Source: JBBKWJ01 sp037968895
GTDB lineage: Bacteria > Actinomycetota > Acidimicrobiia > Acidimicrobiales > SZUA-35
DNA length: 48,988 bases
NCBI GenBank assembly: GCA_037968895.1
Contig: JBBKWJ010000193.1
Coordinates: forward strand, 1 to 48,988
Direction: 5' to 3'
Shown here piece after piece: positions 8,030-16,400 of this stretch. Position 1 is the first letter of the stretch. Every line of letters begins with the position of its first letter. Below the pieces are notes generated by a model, which was given only the letters and a program-made list of their open reading frames with translations, did not search any database and was not told where the DNA came from. The position numbers and the translations under genes were made by a program.

Positions 8030-8812
8030 TCAGCCGAGTTCGGGAGCGACGATGCTAACTTCCGACCCGTAGTCGGAGAGCAGCAGGACCCAACTCGTCG
8101 CGCCGTCACTTGTGTCGACTACGAATTGTGTCTCCGTCAATAACGAGGTCTCGGCATCGATCCAGATTTCGAGGTTGGCAACATCCTTGACCAAACCGCT
8201 TGTCAGCGTGGCGACTTGCTCGGGGTCGACAGCCGCGCTGATGTGGAAACGGCCTTGTCCGTCTGGCTCCGGCGATTCAAGTACGGCGTCGGAAAGCCCG
8301 TCGGTGAGTAGCACGCTAAGGCCGACATCGCGACTGAAGAGCCGGGCCGGGTCGAAACGGAAGGCATCGGGGGCCACTTCCCATTTGTTAGTGAGCGGAT
8401 TGGTGATCCACACGTCGCCGTCGATGGCGACGGCTCCAATCTCAGTCGTCAGGCTTCCGGCAGTAACGCCGACGAGCGCGTCAGCAGACCCTGGCGCCTG
8501 GAACCGTCCGTCGGCCTTATCGAAGGCAACGATGTCGTCGGCGTCGATAAAGACTGCTGCGCCCTCATGCGTTATTGAGAAGTGGAGCGACTCGACTTCG
8601 GCGAGTGCGGCACCAGCGGCAGAGAGCACCGAGTCGGCAGTGACCAGCGGTTCCGTTGTGGTCGTTGTTTCCGCAATAGTGGTTAAGGTTGTTGCCTCGC
8701 CTGAGTCGCTAGAGCAGGCTGAGAGAAGGAGAAACGACGCGGCGAGGTGAGGTAGCACGCGAAGGCTGCGGAGCTTCTTCTTTTGCATACGGTTGACAGT
8801 AGCCATGTCCAT
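8030..8812 (-). CDS. LppX/LprAFG-family lipoprotein, LprG-like, 260 aa
   Basis: Signal sequence with basic N-region (MQKKKLRSLR), hydrophobic core and lipobox LSAC with Cys33 as the acylation site. A Thr-rich linker (TTTTTEP) precedes the folded domain. That domain begins LAEVESLHFSI and continues with VDGD/ITNP-type strands and EIWIDAETSLLTE, the pattern of the LppX/LprG lipid-carrier fold. Family members hold di- or triacylated lipids in a hydrophobic cavity on the outer face of the membrane. ATG at 8812 is chosen for GGAAGG nine bases upstream; internal ATGs (M3, M9) would give a shorter signal peptide. It lies 29 bases after pntB and one base before the MFS gene. Confidence 0.8.
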   Translation of the reverse strand: MDMATVNRMQKKKLRSLRVLPHLAASFLLLSACSSDSGEATTLTTIAETTTTTEPLVTADSVLSAAGAALAEVESLHFSITHEGAAVFIDADDIVAFDKADGRFQAPGSADALVGVTAGSLTTEIGAVAIDGDVWITNPLTNKWEVAPDAFRFDPARLFSRDVGLSVLLTDGLSDAVLESPEPDGQGRFHISAAVDPEQVATLTSGLVKDVANLEIWIDAETSLLTETQFVVDTSDGATSWVLLLSDYGSEVSIVAPELG

Positions 8813-8841
8813 AACTAAACACCTTCCGGACCCCAATTGGA

Positions 8842-10212
8842 CTACACCTCGTTGAGTGCCTTGGTGATGTCAGTAACGGCTTTCTTCGCATCAGCAAACA
8901 ACATGAGCGAGTTTGGGTTTGCGAAGAGTGGGTTCGGAATCCCTGCGAAACCGGGTGACAACGAACGCTTGATCACGATGACGGTGCGGGCTTTGTCCGC
9001 ATCAAGAATCGGCATTCCGGCGATAGCGCTGTCTGTTTCTCTCGCCACCGGGTTAACTACATCGTTGGCCCCAATCACGATGGCCACATCAGTTTGGGCG
9101 AACGTCGGATTGGCGTCGGCCATTTCGACCAGGTCTTCATAGTCCACCTCAGCTTCGGCCAGCAGCACATTCATATGGCCTGGCATCCGGCCGGCGACGG
9201 GGTGAATGGCGAATGACACCTTCGTGCCTCTCTGTTCGAGCACTCGGGCAAGATCGCGAACGGCATGTTGGGCCTGGGCCACCGCGAGCCCATAGCCGGG
9301 GATGATCGAAACTGACTCGGCGGAGTCGAGAATGAGTGCGACATCGTCGGCTGAGGTGGAGCGGATCTTGCCGTCATACACGTCGTCTGGGTCGACAATT
9401 ACTCCGCCAGAAATAGCTCCGAAGATCACGTTCGTGATTGTGCGGTTCATGGCGACGCACATCACTTGGGTGAGAATCAAGCCGCTGGCACCAACCAACG
9501 AACCGGCGATGATGAGCAAACTATTGCCGAGTGCAAACCCGGTTGCGGCGGCGGCAAGACCTGAGAGCGAGTTGAGGAGCGCGATAACCACGGGCATGTC
9601 GGCGCCACCGATTGGTAGCACAAGCGTGATGCCAGCAACTGTGCTGAGGGCCACGATCGCAATGAGCCATCCAATGCCGAGCGGCTGAGCGATAAGCCCA
9701 ACCAAGGAGGCGAACGCCCCCGCGATGAGAAGGCCGTTGACCACTGTGGCCATGTTTCCGCGCCACGTTGGAAGCGACTCTCGGAGTTTGCCGAAGGCGA
9801 TCAGGCTGCCGCTGAATGTTATGGCACCGATGAGTGCGCTGAGACCGGCCGCAACAATGAAGGTGTCGTCGTGCCGGCCAAGGTCGGTCAACTCGACGTA
9901 CGACGCAACAACAACAAGTACCGAAGCTAAGCCGCCGAACCCGTTGAACAAAGCAACAAGCTCTGGCATACCGGTCATCTGGACCTTGGCCGCGAGAAGA
10001 GCACCGATCGAGGCGCCGACGATTAATCCAGCAACGAGAACCCAATAGCTGACAATCGCGTTGTCGGTCACGGTGACGACAACCGCCACCAACATTGCAA
10101 GCGCGGCAAGTTGATTGCCGCGGGCGGCGGTTCGGGGGCGAGCTAAGCCTTTAAGGCCGAGCACGAAAAGGATCGCAGAGACGAGGTAGCCAGCTTGGAT
10201 GAAGTCAGACAT
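8842..10212 (-). CDS. pntB: NAD(P)+ transhydrogenase, beta subunit
   Basis: 456 residues. The N-terminal two-thirds is a multi-helix membrane domain; the C-terminal domain III binds NADP(H), with GYGLAVAQAQ, HPVAGRMPGHMNVLLAEA and GANDVVNP all visible. With the alpha subunits it couples proton entry to hydride transfer from NADH to NADP+, supplying NADPH at the plasma membrane. The start codon ATG shares its A with the TGA of pntAb (TGATG), a sign of translational coupling. Length is normal for the family. The downstream lipoprotein begins 29 bases later on the same strand and probably belongs to the same transcript. Confidence 0.96.
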   Translation of the reverse strand: MSDFIQAGYLVSAILFVLGLKGLARPRTAARGNQLAALAMLVAVVVTVTDNAIVSYWVLVAGLIVGASIGALLAAKVQMTGMPELVALFNGFGGLASVLVVVASYVELTDLGRHDDTFIVAAGLSALIGAITFSGSLIAFGKLRESLPTWRGNMATVVNGLLIAGAFASLVGLIAQPLGIGWLIAIVALSTVAGITLVLPIGGADMPVVIALLNSLSGLAAAATGFALGNSLLIIAGSLVGASGLILTQVMCVAMNRTITNVIFGAISGGVIVDPDDVYDGKIRSTSADDVALILDSAESVSIIPGYGLAVAQAQHAVRDLARVLEQRGTKVSFAIHPVAGRMPGHMNVLLAEAEVDYEDLVEMADANPTFAQTDVAIVIGANDVVNPVARETDSAIAGMPILDADKARTVIVIKRSLSPGFAGIPNPLFANPNSLMLFADAKKAVTDITKALNEV

Positions 10213-10514
10213 CAGCGACTGCTTTTCTTCTTGGCATCGCTCTTTGAGCGGAACATCGACAGCATGCGGTTAGTGACAAGAAATCCACCGACCACGTTGA
10301 TGGTGGCGAGCGTGACGGCAAGGAAGCCGAACACGGTCGCCGTCGTCGAGTGTTCGCTGCCAGCGGAGATGAGCGCTCCGATAAGCGTGATTCCGCTGAT
10401 TGCGTTTGAGCCGGACATCAGCGGCGTGTGCAGAGTCGGCGGCACCTTGGAGATGAGTTCGATACCGAGGAAGACGGCAAGGGCGAATAACGTCAGGGCG
10501 ATGAGCAGCGTCAT
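10212..10514 (-). CDS. pntAb: NAD(P)+ transhydrogenase, alpha subunit part 2 (membrane domain)
   Basis: 100 residues with three hydrophobic helices and the conserved PPTLHTPLMSGSNAISGI loop typical of the small alpha-2 membrane subunit. It forms part of the proton channel with PntB. The separate alpha-1/alpha-2/beta organisation is known in Rhodospirillum and mycobacteria, whereas in E. coli alpha-1 and alpha-2 are fused. Its ATG overlaps the pntAa stop (ATGA) and its stop overlaps the pntB start by one base. The C-terminus is short and basic (KSDAKKKSSR). Confidence 0.95.
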   Translation of the reverse strand: MTLLIALTLFALAVFLGIELISKVPPTLHTPLMSGSNAISGITLIGALISAGSEHSTTATVFGFLAVTLATINVVGGFLVTNRMLSMFRSKSDAKKKSSR

Positions 10515-11629
10515 GCGTGCTTCTCCAAAATTCTGGGGTGGACGATGGCGCCATCCTTGGCTACGAGCGTGCCGACGGTGATCTCGTCGTCGAGGTCAAG
10601 CGCAATATTGCCGTCGTCGTCGGTTAAGTGCGTGAGAAGCGCGATGACGTTGTTGTTGAACATCTGGCTCGCGGTGGTGGCGGAGCCCGAGGCGAGGTCT
10701 GATGGTGCGAGGATCGTGATGCCGTTGTGTACGACTTGTTCGTCGAGTTGGGAGAGCTCGCAGTTGCCGCCTCGTTCGCCGGCCATGTCGACCAGAACCG
10801 ATCCTGGTGACATCGCCTCGACCATCGCCGCGGTCACGAGAAGTGGGCTTGCGGCACCGGGGATGGCGGCGGTGGTGATGACGACGTCGGCCTCTGCGAC
10901 GTGTCGCGAGAGCAGTTCGAGCTGGCGTGCTGCTGTGCTGGCATCTTGTTCTCTGGCGTAGCCGCTTGCATCTTCACTATCTGACGTCTCAAGGTCGAGT
11001 TCGACAACCTTCGCGCCGAGCGATCTGATTTGCTCTGCGGCGGCTGGCCTGATGTCGTAGCCCTCTACGACGGCACCGAGGCGCTTCGCGGTCGCAATGG
11101 CTTGGAGCCCAGCGACGCCAGCGCCGAGGACAAGGACTCTCGCCGGTGGGATCGTCCCGGCTGCGGTCATCATCAGCGGAAACAGCTTTGGCAGCGTTCG
11201 AGCCGCAAGGAGTACTGCCTCGGTACCAGTGACCGTTGCCGTCGATGACAACACATCCATGCTCTGGGCCCGTGTGATTCTTGGAATTAGCTCAAGTGCA
11301 ACCAAGGTCGCCCCGGTTTGCGCCAACGCTTCCGTCGCGGTCGCCCTCCAGAGCGGATCAAGAAGACCGATTACGACATGTCCGGAGGCGAGGCCGTCGA
11401 TGTGTCCGTTTACTGCGATGACGGTTCCTTCGGTGCCAAGAGTGTCAGCGCGGCTTCCGAGGATTGCTCCCGTCGACCGATACGCCTCGTCCAGATGGCC
11501 AGCCTGGACCCCAGCGCCTTCCTCGACGAACACCTGATGAGCGGCCGCAACAAGGGCTGCGACTCCGTCCGGGGTGAGGGCGACCCGGCGTTCTCGATCG
11601 TCTTGCTCACGTAGTACCGCTATTCGCAT
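10511..11629 (-). CDS. pntAa: NAD(P)+ transhydrogenase, alpha subunit part 1 (NAD-binding)
   Basis: 372 residues of the alanine dehydrogenase/PNT fold. The N-terminal motif is MRIAVLREQDDRERRVALTP, and the Rossmann domain carries the glycine motif GAGVAG at 169-174 followed by GYDIRP. This soluble domain I binds NAD(H) and passes hydride to NADP+ held by PntB. Absence of an alanine dehydrogenase catalytic pattern and the two following pnt genes fix the identity. The start at 11629 has no Shine-Dalgarno sequence but is six bases after a TAGGGT element, so transcription may begin here, separate from the decarboxylase gene 57 bases upstream. Confidence 0.95.
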   Translation of the reverse strand: MRIAVLREQDDRERRVALTPDGVAALVAAAHQVFVEEGAGVQAGHLDEAYRSTGAILGSRADTLGTEGTVIAVNGHIDGLASGHVVIGLLDPLWRATATEALAQTGATLVALELIPRITRAQSMDVLSSTATVTGTEAVLLAARTLPKLFPLMMTAAGTIPPARVLVLGAGVAGLQAIATAKRLGAVVEGYDIRPAAAEQIRSLGAKVVELDLETSDSEDASGYAREQDASTAARQLELLSRHVAEADVVITTAAIPGAASPLLVTAAMVEAMSPGSVLVDMAGERGGNCELSQLDEQVVHNGITILAPSDLASGSATTASQMFNNNVIALLTHLTDDDGNIALDLDDEITVGTLVAKDGAIVHPRILEKHA

Positions 11630-11635
11630 CTCAAG

Positions 11636-11641
11636 ACCCTA
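11636..11641 (-). promoter_or_regulatory. Probable -10 element of leaderless promoter (pnt operon)
   Basis: Minus-strand TAGGGT, then six bases, then the pntAa ATG. It would give the transhydrogenase genes their own promoter inside the longer same-strand run. Confidence 0.4.
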
Positions 11642-11686
11642 CGGGATTCGAACGATTTGGCACGGGGGACTTGGTCATATTGATGA

Positions 11687-13072
11687 CTACTTCGGCCCAG
11701 CGGCGCGCGACGAGACTGTTGCCCACGCAGCAAGGATGGCGGCTGCCGAGCGCGTGATGTCCTCATCTGTGGTTGAGCTATTGGAGACACTGACGCGCAT
11801 GGCCTTACGGCCGTGCCAGGTTGTGCCCCCGGCCCAGCACACACGATCGGCTTGGGTCTGGGCTATGACCGCTTCGGTCGCTGCATCATCGCTGAACGAG
11901 ACGAGCACCTGGTTAAGGGCAACTGGGGCCAAGATCTCGGCCCCTCCCTCGGCCAGGATTGATGCCATTTGGTTTGCATGAGCGCAGCACGATTCGATAA
12001 GTTCAGCGATTCCGGAGCGGCCCCTCGAGGCGATTGCGGCCCAAGCTTCGATGCCGCGAGCCCGCTGTGACATTTGCAGGTTGAGGTGCATGGGTGTGCG
12101 TTCGGCCCCGGCGTCTAGGTATGCGGCATCGACGGCCATGGCTCGTCTGAGGTCATCGCCTCGTGCGCAGATTGCGAGGCCGGAGTCGTACGACACATTG
12201 AGCCACTTATGAGCATCGGTTGCCCATGAATCGGCTTCGGCCGCGTCAGCAACCAGGTGTGAGTGAGCGGGAGACGCAGCAGCCCAAAGACCAAATGCAC
12301 CGTCGATGTGCACCCACCCATTTGCTGCACGGACCAGCGGAATCAGTTCGGCAAATGGGTCGCAGTGGCCGGTGTTGACATTGCCAGCCTGACAGATCAG
12401 AAGCGAGTGTTGGGCAACGGGTCCAACCTCTGATGCGATCATCCGGCCGCAGTCGTCGGTTGGCACGAAGCGGACGTCATCGGTGCCGATACCAATCGAA
12501 CGAAGCGCCTTGTACGCCGAGGCGTGGATCTCAGCCGACATGATTACCTCGATACGCGGCGCGCCCCGAAGGCCCTTCGTGGCGACGTCCCAGCCCATTC
12601 GTCGAAGCAAGGCATCGCGAGCGGCAATGAGGCACGTCATGTTGGCCACCGAGGCGCCGCTACAGAACGTTGCGATCGCCGCGTCGGGGAGTCCGAGGAG
12701 CTCAGTCACCCAGCGTGCGGCGATGCCGTCGAGCGTCGCGGCGACAGGAGACATCACCGGCAAGGCTGCATTCTGATCCCAGGCGCTCGCCAGCACCGCA
12801 GCCGCAGCTGCGGCTGGCTCTGTTCCGCCGGTGACGAAGCCAAAGTAACGTCCGCCCGTACTTCGTACCGTTGCCGGCGAGCCGAGCTCGTCAAGTTGCG
12901 CCAGTACCGCTTCCGGTTGGCTTGGGCCTTGTGGCAGCACAGAGGTGAAGCCGGACAGGGCTGCCGTTGCCTCGGGCGACGGTGTCACCATGCTGTCTGG
13001 GGTCGTCTCGATGTAGATCGCCGCTCGCGCCGCTGCGTCGAGTACCAGCTTTGCCTTCTCGTTACCGGCCAT
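11687..13072 (-). CDS. PLP-dependent group II amino-acid decarboxylase family, 461 aa
   Basis: Soluble aspartate-aminotransferase-fold enzyme. The cofactor lysine is K289 in DAHKWLN, and the ring-nitrogen Asp is D257 in HIDGAFG. The substrate-side SGASVANMTCLIAARD and GGRYFGFVTGG motifs are those of aromatic-L-amino-acid/glutamate-type decarboxylases. Substrate cannot be assigned: family members act on aromatic amino acids, Glu, Asp, cysteine sulfinate or diaminobutyrate, and some are aldehyde synthases. ATG at 13072 follows GAGGAG. It is divergent from the CHRD gene across 178 bases. It heads a same-strand run with pntAa starting 57 bases downstream, though a separate promoter there makes a shared role uncertain. 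Confidence 0.88.
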   Translation of the reverse strand: MAGNEKAKLVLDAAARAAIYIETTPDSMVTPSPEATAALSGFTSVLPQGPSQPEAVLAQLDELGSPATVRSTGGRYFGFVTGGTEPAAAAAAVLASAWDQNAALPVMSPVAATLDGIAARWVTELLGLPDAAIATFCSGASVANMTCLIAARDALLRRMGWDVATKGLRGAPRIEVIMSAEIHASAYKALRSIGIGTDDVRFVPTDDCGRMIASEVGPVAQHSLLICQAGNVNTGHCDPFAELIPLVRAANGWVHIDGAFGLWAAASPAHSHLVADAAEADSWATDAHKWLNVSYDSGLAICARGDDLRRAMAVDAAYLDAGAERTPMHLNLQMSQRARGIEAWAAIASRGRSGIAELIESCCAHANQMASILAEGGAEILAPVALNQVLVSFSDDAATEAVIAQTQADRVCWAGGTTWHGRKAMRVSVSNSSTTDEDITRSAAAILAAWATVSSRAAGPK

Positions 13073-13105
13073 GGCATCTCCTCTTCGGCAGTTGCTACGA
13101 GAGGC

Positions 13106-13135
13106 ATCTTACGGGGCATGGGTGCAGGGAATGAA
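13106..13135 (-). promoter_or_regulatory. Candidate promoter of the PLP decarboxylase
   Basis: Minus-strand TTCATT (13130-13135), an 18-base spacer and TAAGAT (13106-13111), about 33 bases before the ATG and its Shine-Dalgarno sequence. The rest of the 178-base divergent region (13073-13250) holds the opposing CHRD upstream sequence; I see no further clear site there. Confidence 0.35.
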
Positions 13136-13250
13136 CCCGGTTGTCGCTCCGTCGTTCAGCGAATTGGATCGGTCAAGGCAGGCCCCGTCGCGGTCGACTA
13201 GGTTGGCAACACGTCGCAAGACGGCGGCTACACATACATCTGGAGGGATT

Positions 13251-13997
13251 ATGTATTTCAAAAAGGCAGCTGCTGCTGCATTCTCGGCTGGAGCAATGCT
13301 TGCTTTGGTTGTTGCTCCCGCGGGCGCTCAAGAAAGTGTCAGTTATTCCGGCACTTTTGGTGAGCTCAACGATTCAGGAGCTTCAGGTACCTTCACAATG
13401 GAGGTAACCGGAACGACAGCGGTCATCGAAGTCACAATGATTGGCATGGTTGACCTTGTGCATGCTCAGCACATTCACGGCGTTGTCGGCACAGTAAATG
13501 CTTGCCCAGACATCTCACTCGATACCGACGGCGATGGACTGATTAGCACGGTTGAAGGGGTTCCCGCGTATGGCGCGGTGCTGGTTTCATTGACAACCGA
13601 AGGCGACTCCGGTCCTGACTCTTCGCTTGCGATCGAACGGTTCCCCGTCGCGGCTGGCGGCACCTATACGTACACCCAAACTATTGAAATGGCGGCCGAC
13701 GTTGCTGGCGGCCTCGCTGACTTCCTCGTCATCGTGCACGGCGTCGATATCGATGGAAGTGGCGAATATGACGGTGACGCCAAGTCGAAGCTTGACGCTG
13801 CGTTGCCGCTAGAAGCAACACTTCCTGCGGCCTGCGGCAAGATCGTGGCTGCGGCTGCGGCCCCAACGGGCGGCGTCGCAGCAGGGGCAGGTGGAACGGC
13901 CGACTCGACGAGCACTGGTGCCACCGGACTGGCATTGGTGGCAGCTGGGGGAGCAGCAGCAGTGCTGTTTGGCCGTCAGCGGCGCCGATTGGCTTGA
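13251..13997 (+). CDS. Secreted CHRD-domain protein with C-terminal membrane anchor, 248 aa
   Basis: Sec signal peptide with cleavage likely after AGA at residue 26. The mature domain has the CHRD-like pattern GTFGELNDSGASGTFTM, then HAQHIHG (H71, H74, H76) and a second histidine at H163. A DTDGDG loop (91-96) could bind Ca2+. C85 and C195 may form a disulfide. The C-terminus is an Ala/Gly-rich linker, STSTG (219-223), a hydrophobic segment (227-240) and RQRRR, which is the three-part layout of a sortase sorting signal but without LPxTG. The sortase gene follows with overlapping codons. Start ATG 13251 has GGAGGG four bases upstream; the longer frame back to 13071 lacks a signal peptide. Confidence 0.82.
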   Translation: MYFKKAAAAAFSAGAMLALVVAPAGAQESVSYSGTFGELNDSGASGTFTMEVTGTTAVIEVTMIGMVDLVHAQHIHGVVGTVNACPDISLDTDGDGLISTVEGVPAYGAVLVSLTTEGDSGPDSSLAIERFPVAAGGTYTYTQTIEMAADVAGGLADFLVIVHGVDIDGSGEYDGDAKSKLDAALPLEATLPAACGKIVAAAAAPTGGVAAGAGGTADSTSTGATGLALVAAGGAAAVLFGRQRRRLA

Positions 13998-14680
13998 GGC
14001 TCTGGGCCACACCGGTTCTGGTCATCGCGGCGTTTGTCGCCGCGATGACCCAGCAGTCGGCTTCAGTGCTTCCGATCAGTGAGGACGGCGTAAGAGGTTC
14101 CCGCGCCGTCCTCACTCCCGCGTCCGCGAACGAGTTGGCGGCACCGGCATTCGAGAAAAGCGTCACCCTTCCGCAACCGCTGGTATCGGGCGAATCATTT
14201 GAAGAAGAGGTCGGCGTCAATCTTCCGCCTGCGTCGCCTCCTCGTGTCATTCGTATTCCGGCGATCGACGTTGAGGCGACAATCATCGATCTTGGCCTCA
14301 CCGATGACGGATCGCTCGAGACGCCGGTCGACTTCGACCTTGCCGGCTGGTGGGCCGGCGGTACCCCGGCGTCGCACCCTGGTCCGACTGTGATCGTTGG
14401 GCATGTCGACAGCACGAAGGGGCCAGCCGTGTTCTTCCGGCTTCGCGAGTTGGAGCCTGGCGACGAGATCGAGGTTGTAGACGATCAGGACAACAGCCAG
14501 ACATTCGTCGTCATCGAACGTCACACGTACGACAAAGATGCGTTCCCAACTGAACGGGTCTATGGCGACACCGATGGGCCAACGCTCCGGCTCGTTACTT
14601 GCGGCGGCGTCTTCGACACAGTCGCAAGAAGCTACGAGTCAAACATCGTCGTCTATGCCGAAGTGGCGCCGTTGAGCTGA
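13994..14680 (+). CDS. Class F-like sortase, 228 aa
   Basis: N-terminal signal anchor (about residues 3-18), a linker, then a sortase beta-barrel beginning RVIRIPAIDVEATI. Catalytic His137 is in GHVDS, Cys203 in LRLVTCGG, and R212 in VARSYESN is the probable catalytic Arg. The VFFRLRELEPGDEIEV and FPTERVYGDTDGP segments are typical of actinobacterial class E/F enzymes. The TTG start overlaps the CHRD stop (TTGA); the next ATG (M18) would delete the membrane anchor, so TTG is preferred. Sortases cleave a C-terminal signal and join the protein to cell-wall peptidoglycan. The coupled CHRD protein is the obvious candidate substrate (inference). Confidence 0.88.
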   Translation: MRLWATPVLVIAAFVAAMTQQSASVLPISEDGVRGSRAVLTPASANELAAPAFEKSVTLPQPLVSGESFEEEVGVNLPPASPPRVIRIPAIDVEATIIDLGLTDDGSLETPVDFDLAGWWAGGTPASHPGPTVIVGHVDSTKGPAVFFRLRELEPGDEIEVVDDQDNSQTFVVIERHTYDKDAFPTERVYGDTDGPTLRLVTCGGVFDTVARSYESNIVVYAEVAPLS

Positions 14681-14692
14681 CATGATGGGTCG

Positions 14693-16399
14693 GTGGGTGT
14701 GCATAACTTTCCCGGCCTCCAAAATCTGCGATCGATGACCAAGTCAGACTTCTACGGCGATGTTGTGGCTGGAATCGTGGTGACGGCGTTCTTGGTGCCC
14801 GTCGGTATGGGCTACAGCCAAGCCGCTGGGCTTCCCCCTGTGTACGGCCTGTATGCGACGGTCTTGCCCTTGCTCGCCTATGCGATCTTTGGGCCGTCGC
14901 GAGTCCTCGTCCTCGGTCCCGACTCTTCATTGGCACCATTGATCGCAGCGACGATTCTGCCACTGGCTGGCGGCAGCGTTAGTCGAGCCGTTGCGTTGGC
15001 GGGTGCGCTGGCAGTCGGCTCGGGAGTGATCGCCATCGCGGCCGGGATCGGCAAGTTCGGGTTTGTAACTGAGCTTCTTTCAATGCCGGTGCGAGTTGGC
15101 TACTTGAATGGGATCGCCGTCGTTGTCATTCTTAGCCAGCTTCCGAAGCTTCTTGGCGTGTCGGTTGAGAGTGAAATGCCGATCGGAAAGTTTGTTGATC
15201 TTGTCCAGGCAGCCGGAACCTTTGACCGGGTCACCGTGATCGTCGGGTTGATGTCCCTTTTGGGTCTCGTGGTTGTTCGTATCGTCGTCCCCAAGCTCCC
15301 ACGATCCCTCATTATTGTGCTGGCCAGCATCGGAGCCGTCATGTTCTTCAATCTTGAGGACGACCTCGATCTTGTCGGCGTGCTTCCTACTGGCTTTCCT
15401 ACTCCGCAGGTTCCTGTATTTGAGTGGGGCGATCTCGGCGCTCTGGCCGCAGGATCGCTGACAATCGCGCTTGTTTCTTTCGCCGATACGAGCGTGCTCT
15501 CGAAGGCGTATGCAGAACGACTTGGTGAACCAGTTGATTCAGACGCCGAGTTCATCGGGCTCGGAGTCGCGAATATCGCCGCTGGGTTCTTTCAAGGCTT
15601 CCCCATAAGCGCAAGCTCGTCTCGAACACCGGTGGCCGAGTCTGCTGGGTCGAAAACGCAATTCACTGGCGTTGTAGCTGCGCTCCTCATAGTCGTGTTG
15701 CTCGTGGCCGCACCCGGGCTTCTCGCCTCATTGCCGATTGCGACGCTTGCTGCCATCGTCATCGTGGCCGTGGTCGACCTCATTGACCTGGCTACCGTCG
15801 CCGACCTCGCCCGCTGGCGCCGGAAAGAGTTCATCCTGACGACCATCGCCTTCGTCGGTGTTGTCGTGGCTGGGGTGGTCTGGGGAATCGGGGTTGCAGT
15901 TGGTGTCTCGCTCCTGGCCTTCATCAGCCAAGCATGGCGGCCGCACGCTACGGCACTCGTTCGGATCCACGGTGTCAGTGGCTACCACGACATCGGACGC
16001 CATCCAGAAGGAGACGAGATCGAAGGGCTTGTCCTCTTCCGCTTCGACGCACCGTTGTTCTTCGCCAATGCCGATGAATTCCGATCGGCGGTTCTTGAGA
16101 GCATTGGTCGTGAGGGCTCAACGCAGCGAGTCATCATCACCGCCGAGCCCATCACCGACATTGACGCCACCGCCGAAGAGATGCTGCGGCGCCTGCATGA
16201 CGACTTAGAAGAACGAGGGATTGTGCTCGCGTTCGCCGAACTGAAGGGCGTGGTGCGCGACCGAATCACGCCGTCTGGCACGATGGACTTGATCGGTGTC
16301 GACCGGTTCTATCCAACAATTGGCGAGGCCGTGGCTGCATACGTTGCTGAGTCAGGCATCGACTGGATCGATTGGAAGTCAGAGGCCCGGAAGCCGTAG
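14693..16399 (+). CDS. SulP/SLC26-family anion transporter with STAS domain, 568 aa
   Basis: The N-terminal domain begins with the family pattern DVVAGIVVTAFLVPVGMGYS and AGLPPVYGLYATVLP, then GPSRVLVLGPDSSLAPLI, with 12 or so hydrophobic helices to about residue 410. A cytoplasmic STAS domain spans about 444-555 (LVLFRFDAPLFFANADEF, ITDIDATAEEMLRRL). Family substrates are sulfate, bicarbonate or dicarboxylates; no carbonic anhydrase or sulfate genes are nearby to choose between them. The GTG at 14693 lies 12 bases after the sortase stop. A weak CATGAT element sits six bases before the GTG. M15 (MTKSDF) is an alternative start. It ends one base before the convergent dinB stop. Confidence 0.92.
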   Translation: MGVHNFPGLQNLRSMTKSDFYGDVVAGIVVTAFLVPVGMGYSQAAGLPPVYGLYATVLPLLAYAIFGPSRVLVLGPDSSLAPLIAATILPLAGGSVSRAVALAGALAVGSGVIAIAAGIGKFGFVTELLSMPVRVGYLNGIAVVVILSQLPKLLGVSVESEMPIGKFVDLVQAAGTFDRVTVIVGLMSLLGLVVVRIVVPKLPRSLIIVLASIGAVMFFNLEDDLDLVGVLPTGFPTPQVPVFEWGDLGALAAGSLTIALVSFADTSVLSKAYAERLGEPVDSDAEFIGLGVANIAAGFFQGFPISASSSRTPVAESAGSKTQFTGVVAALLIVVLLVAAPGLLASLPIATLAAIVIVAVVDLIDLATVADLARWRRKEFILTTIAFVGVVVAGVVWGIGVAVGVSLLAFISQAWRPHATALVRIHGVSGYHDIGRHPEGDEIEGLVLFRFDAPLFFANADEFRSAVLESIGREGSTQRVIITAEPITDIDATAEEMLRRLHDDLEERGIVLAFAELKGVVRDRITPSGTMDLIGVDRFYPTIGEAVAAYVAESGIDWIDWKSEARKP

Positions 16400-16400
16400 G

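Noticed and set aside
8112..8750. 212-aa Ser/Ala-rich frame antisense to the lipoprotein
   Set aside because: Low-complexity mirror of a coding frame; it has no start signal, and the opposing lipoprotein has lipobox and family pattern.
11640..11690. tRNA-like fragment with GTTCGAATCCCGTAGGG on the minus strand upstream of pntAa
   Set aside because: It resembles a T-loop and 3' stem, but the five bases on either side of TTCGAAT do not pair, and no anticodon or acceptor arm can be drawn. The segment carries the pntAa upstream sequence instead.
12524..13201. 225-aa Arg/Cys-rich frame opposite the PLP decarboxylase
   Set aside because: Overlaps a clear PLP enzyme with its catalytic residues; Arg-rich composition is typical of shadow frames in G+C-rich DNA.
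13729..14415. 228-aa frame antisense to the CHRD/sortase junction
   Set aside because: Spans two real genes in antisense, has no domain pattern, and ends in a low-complexity Arg/His tail.
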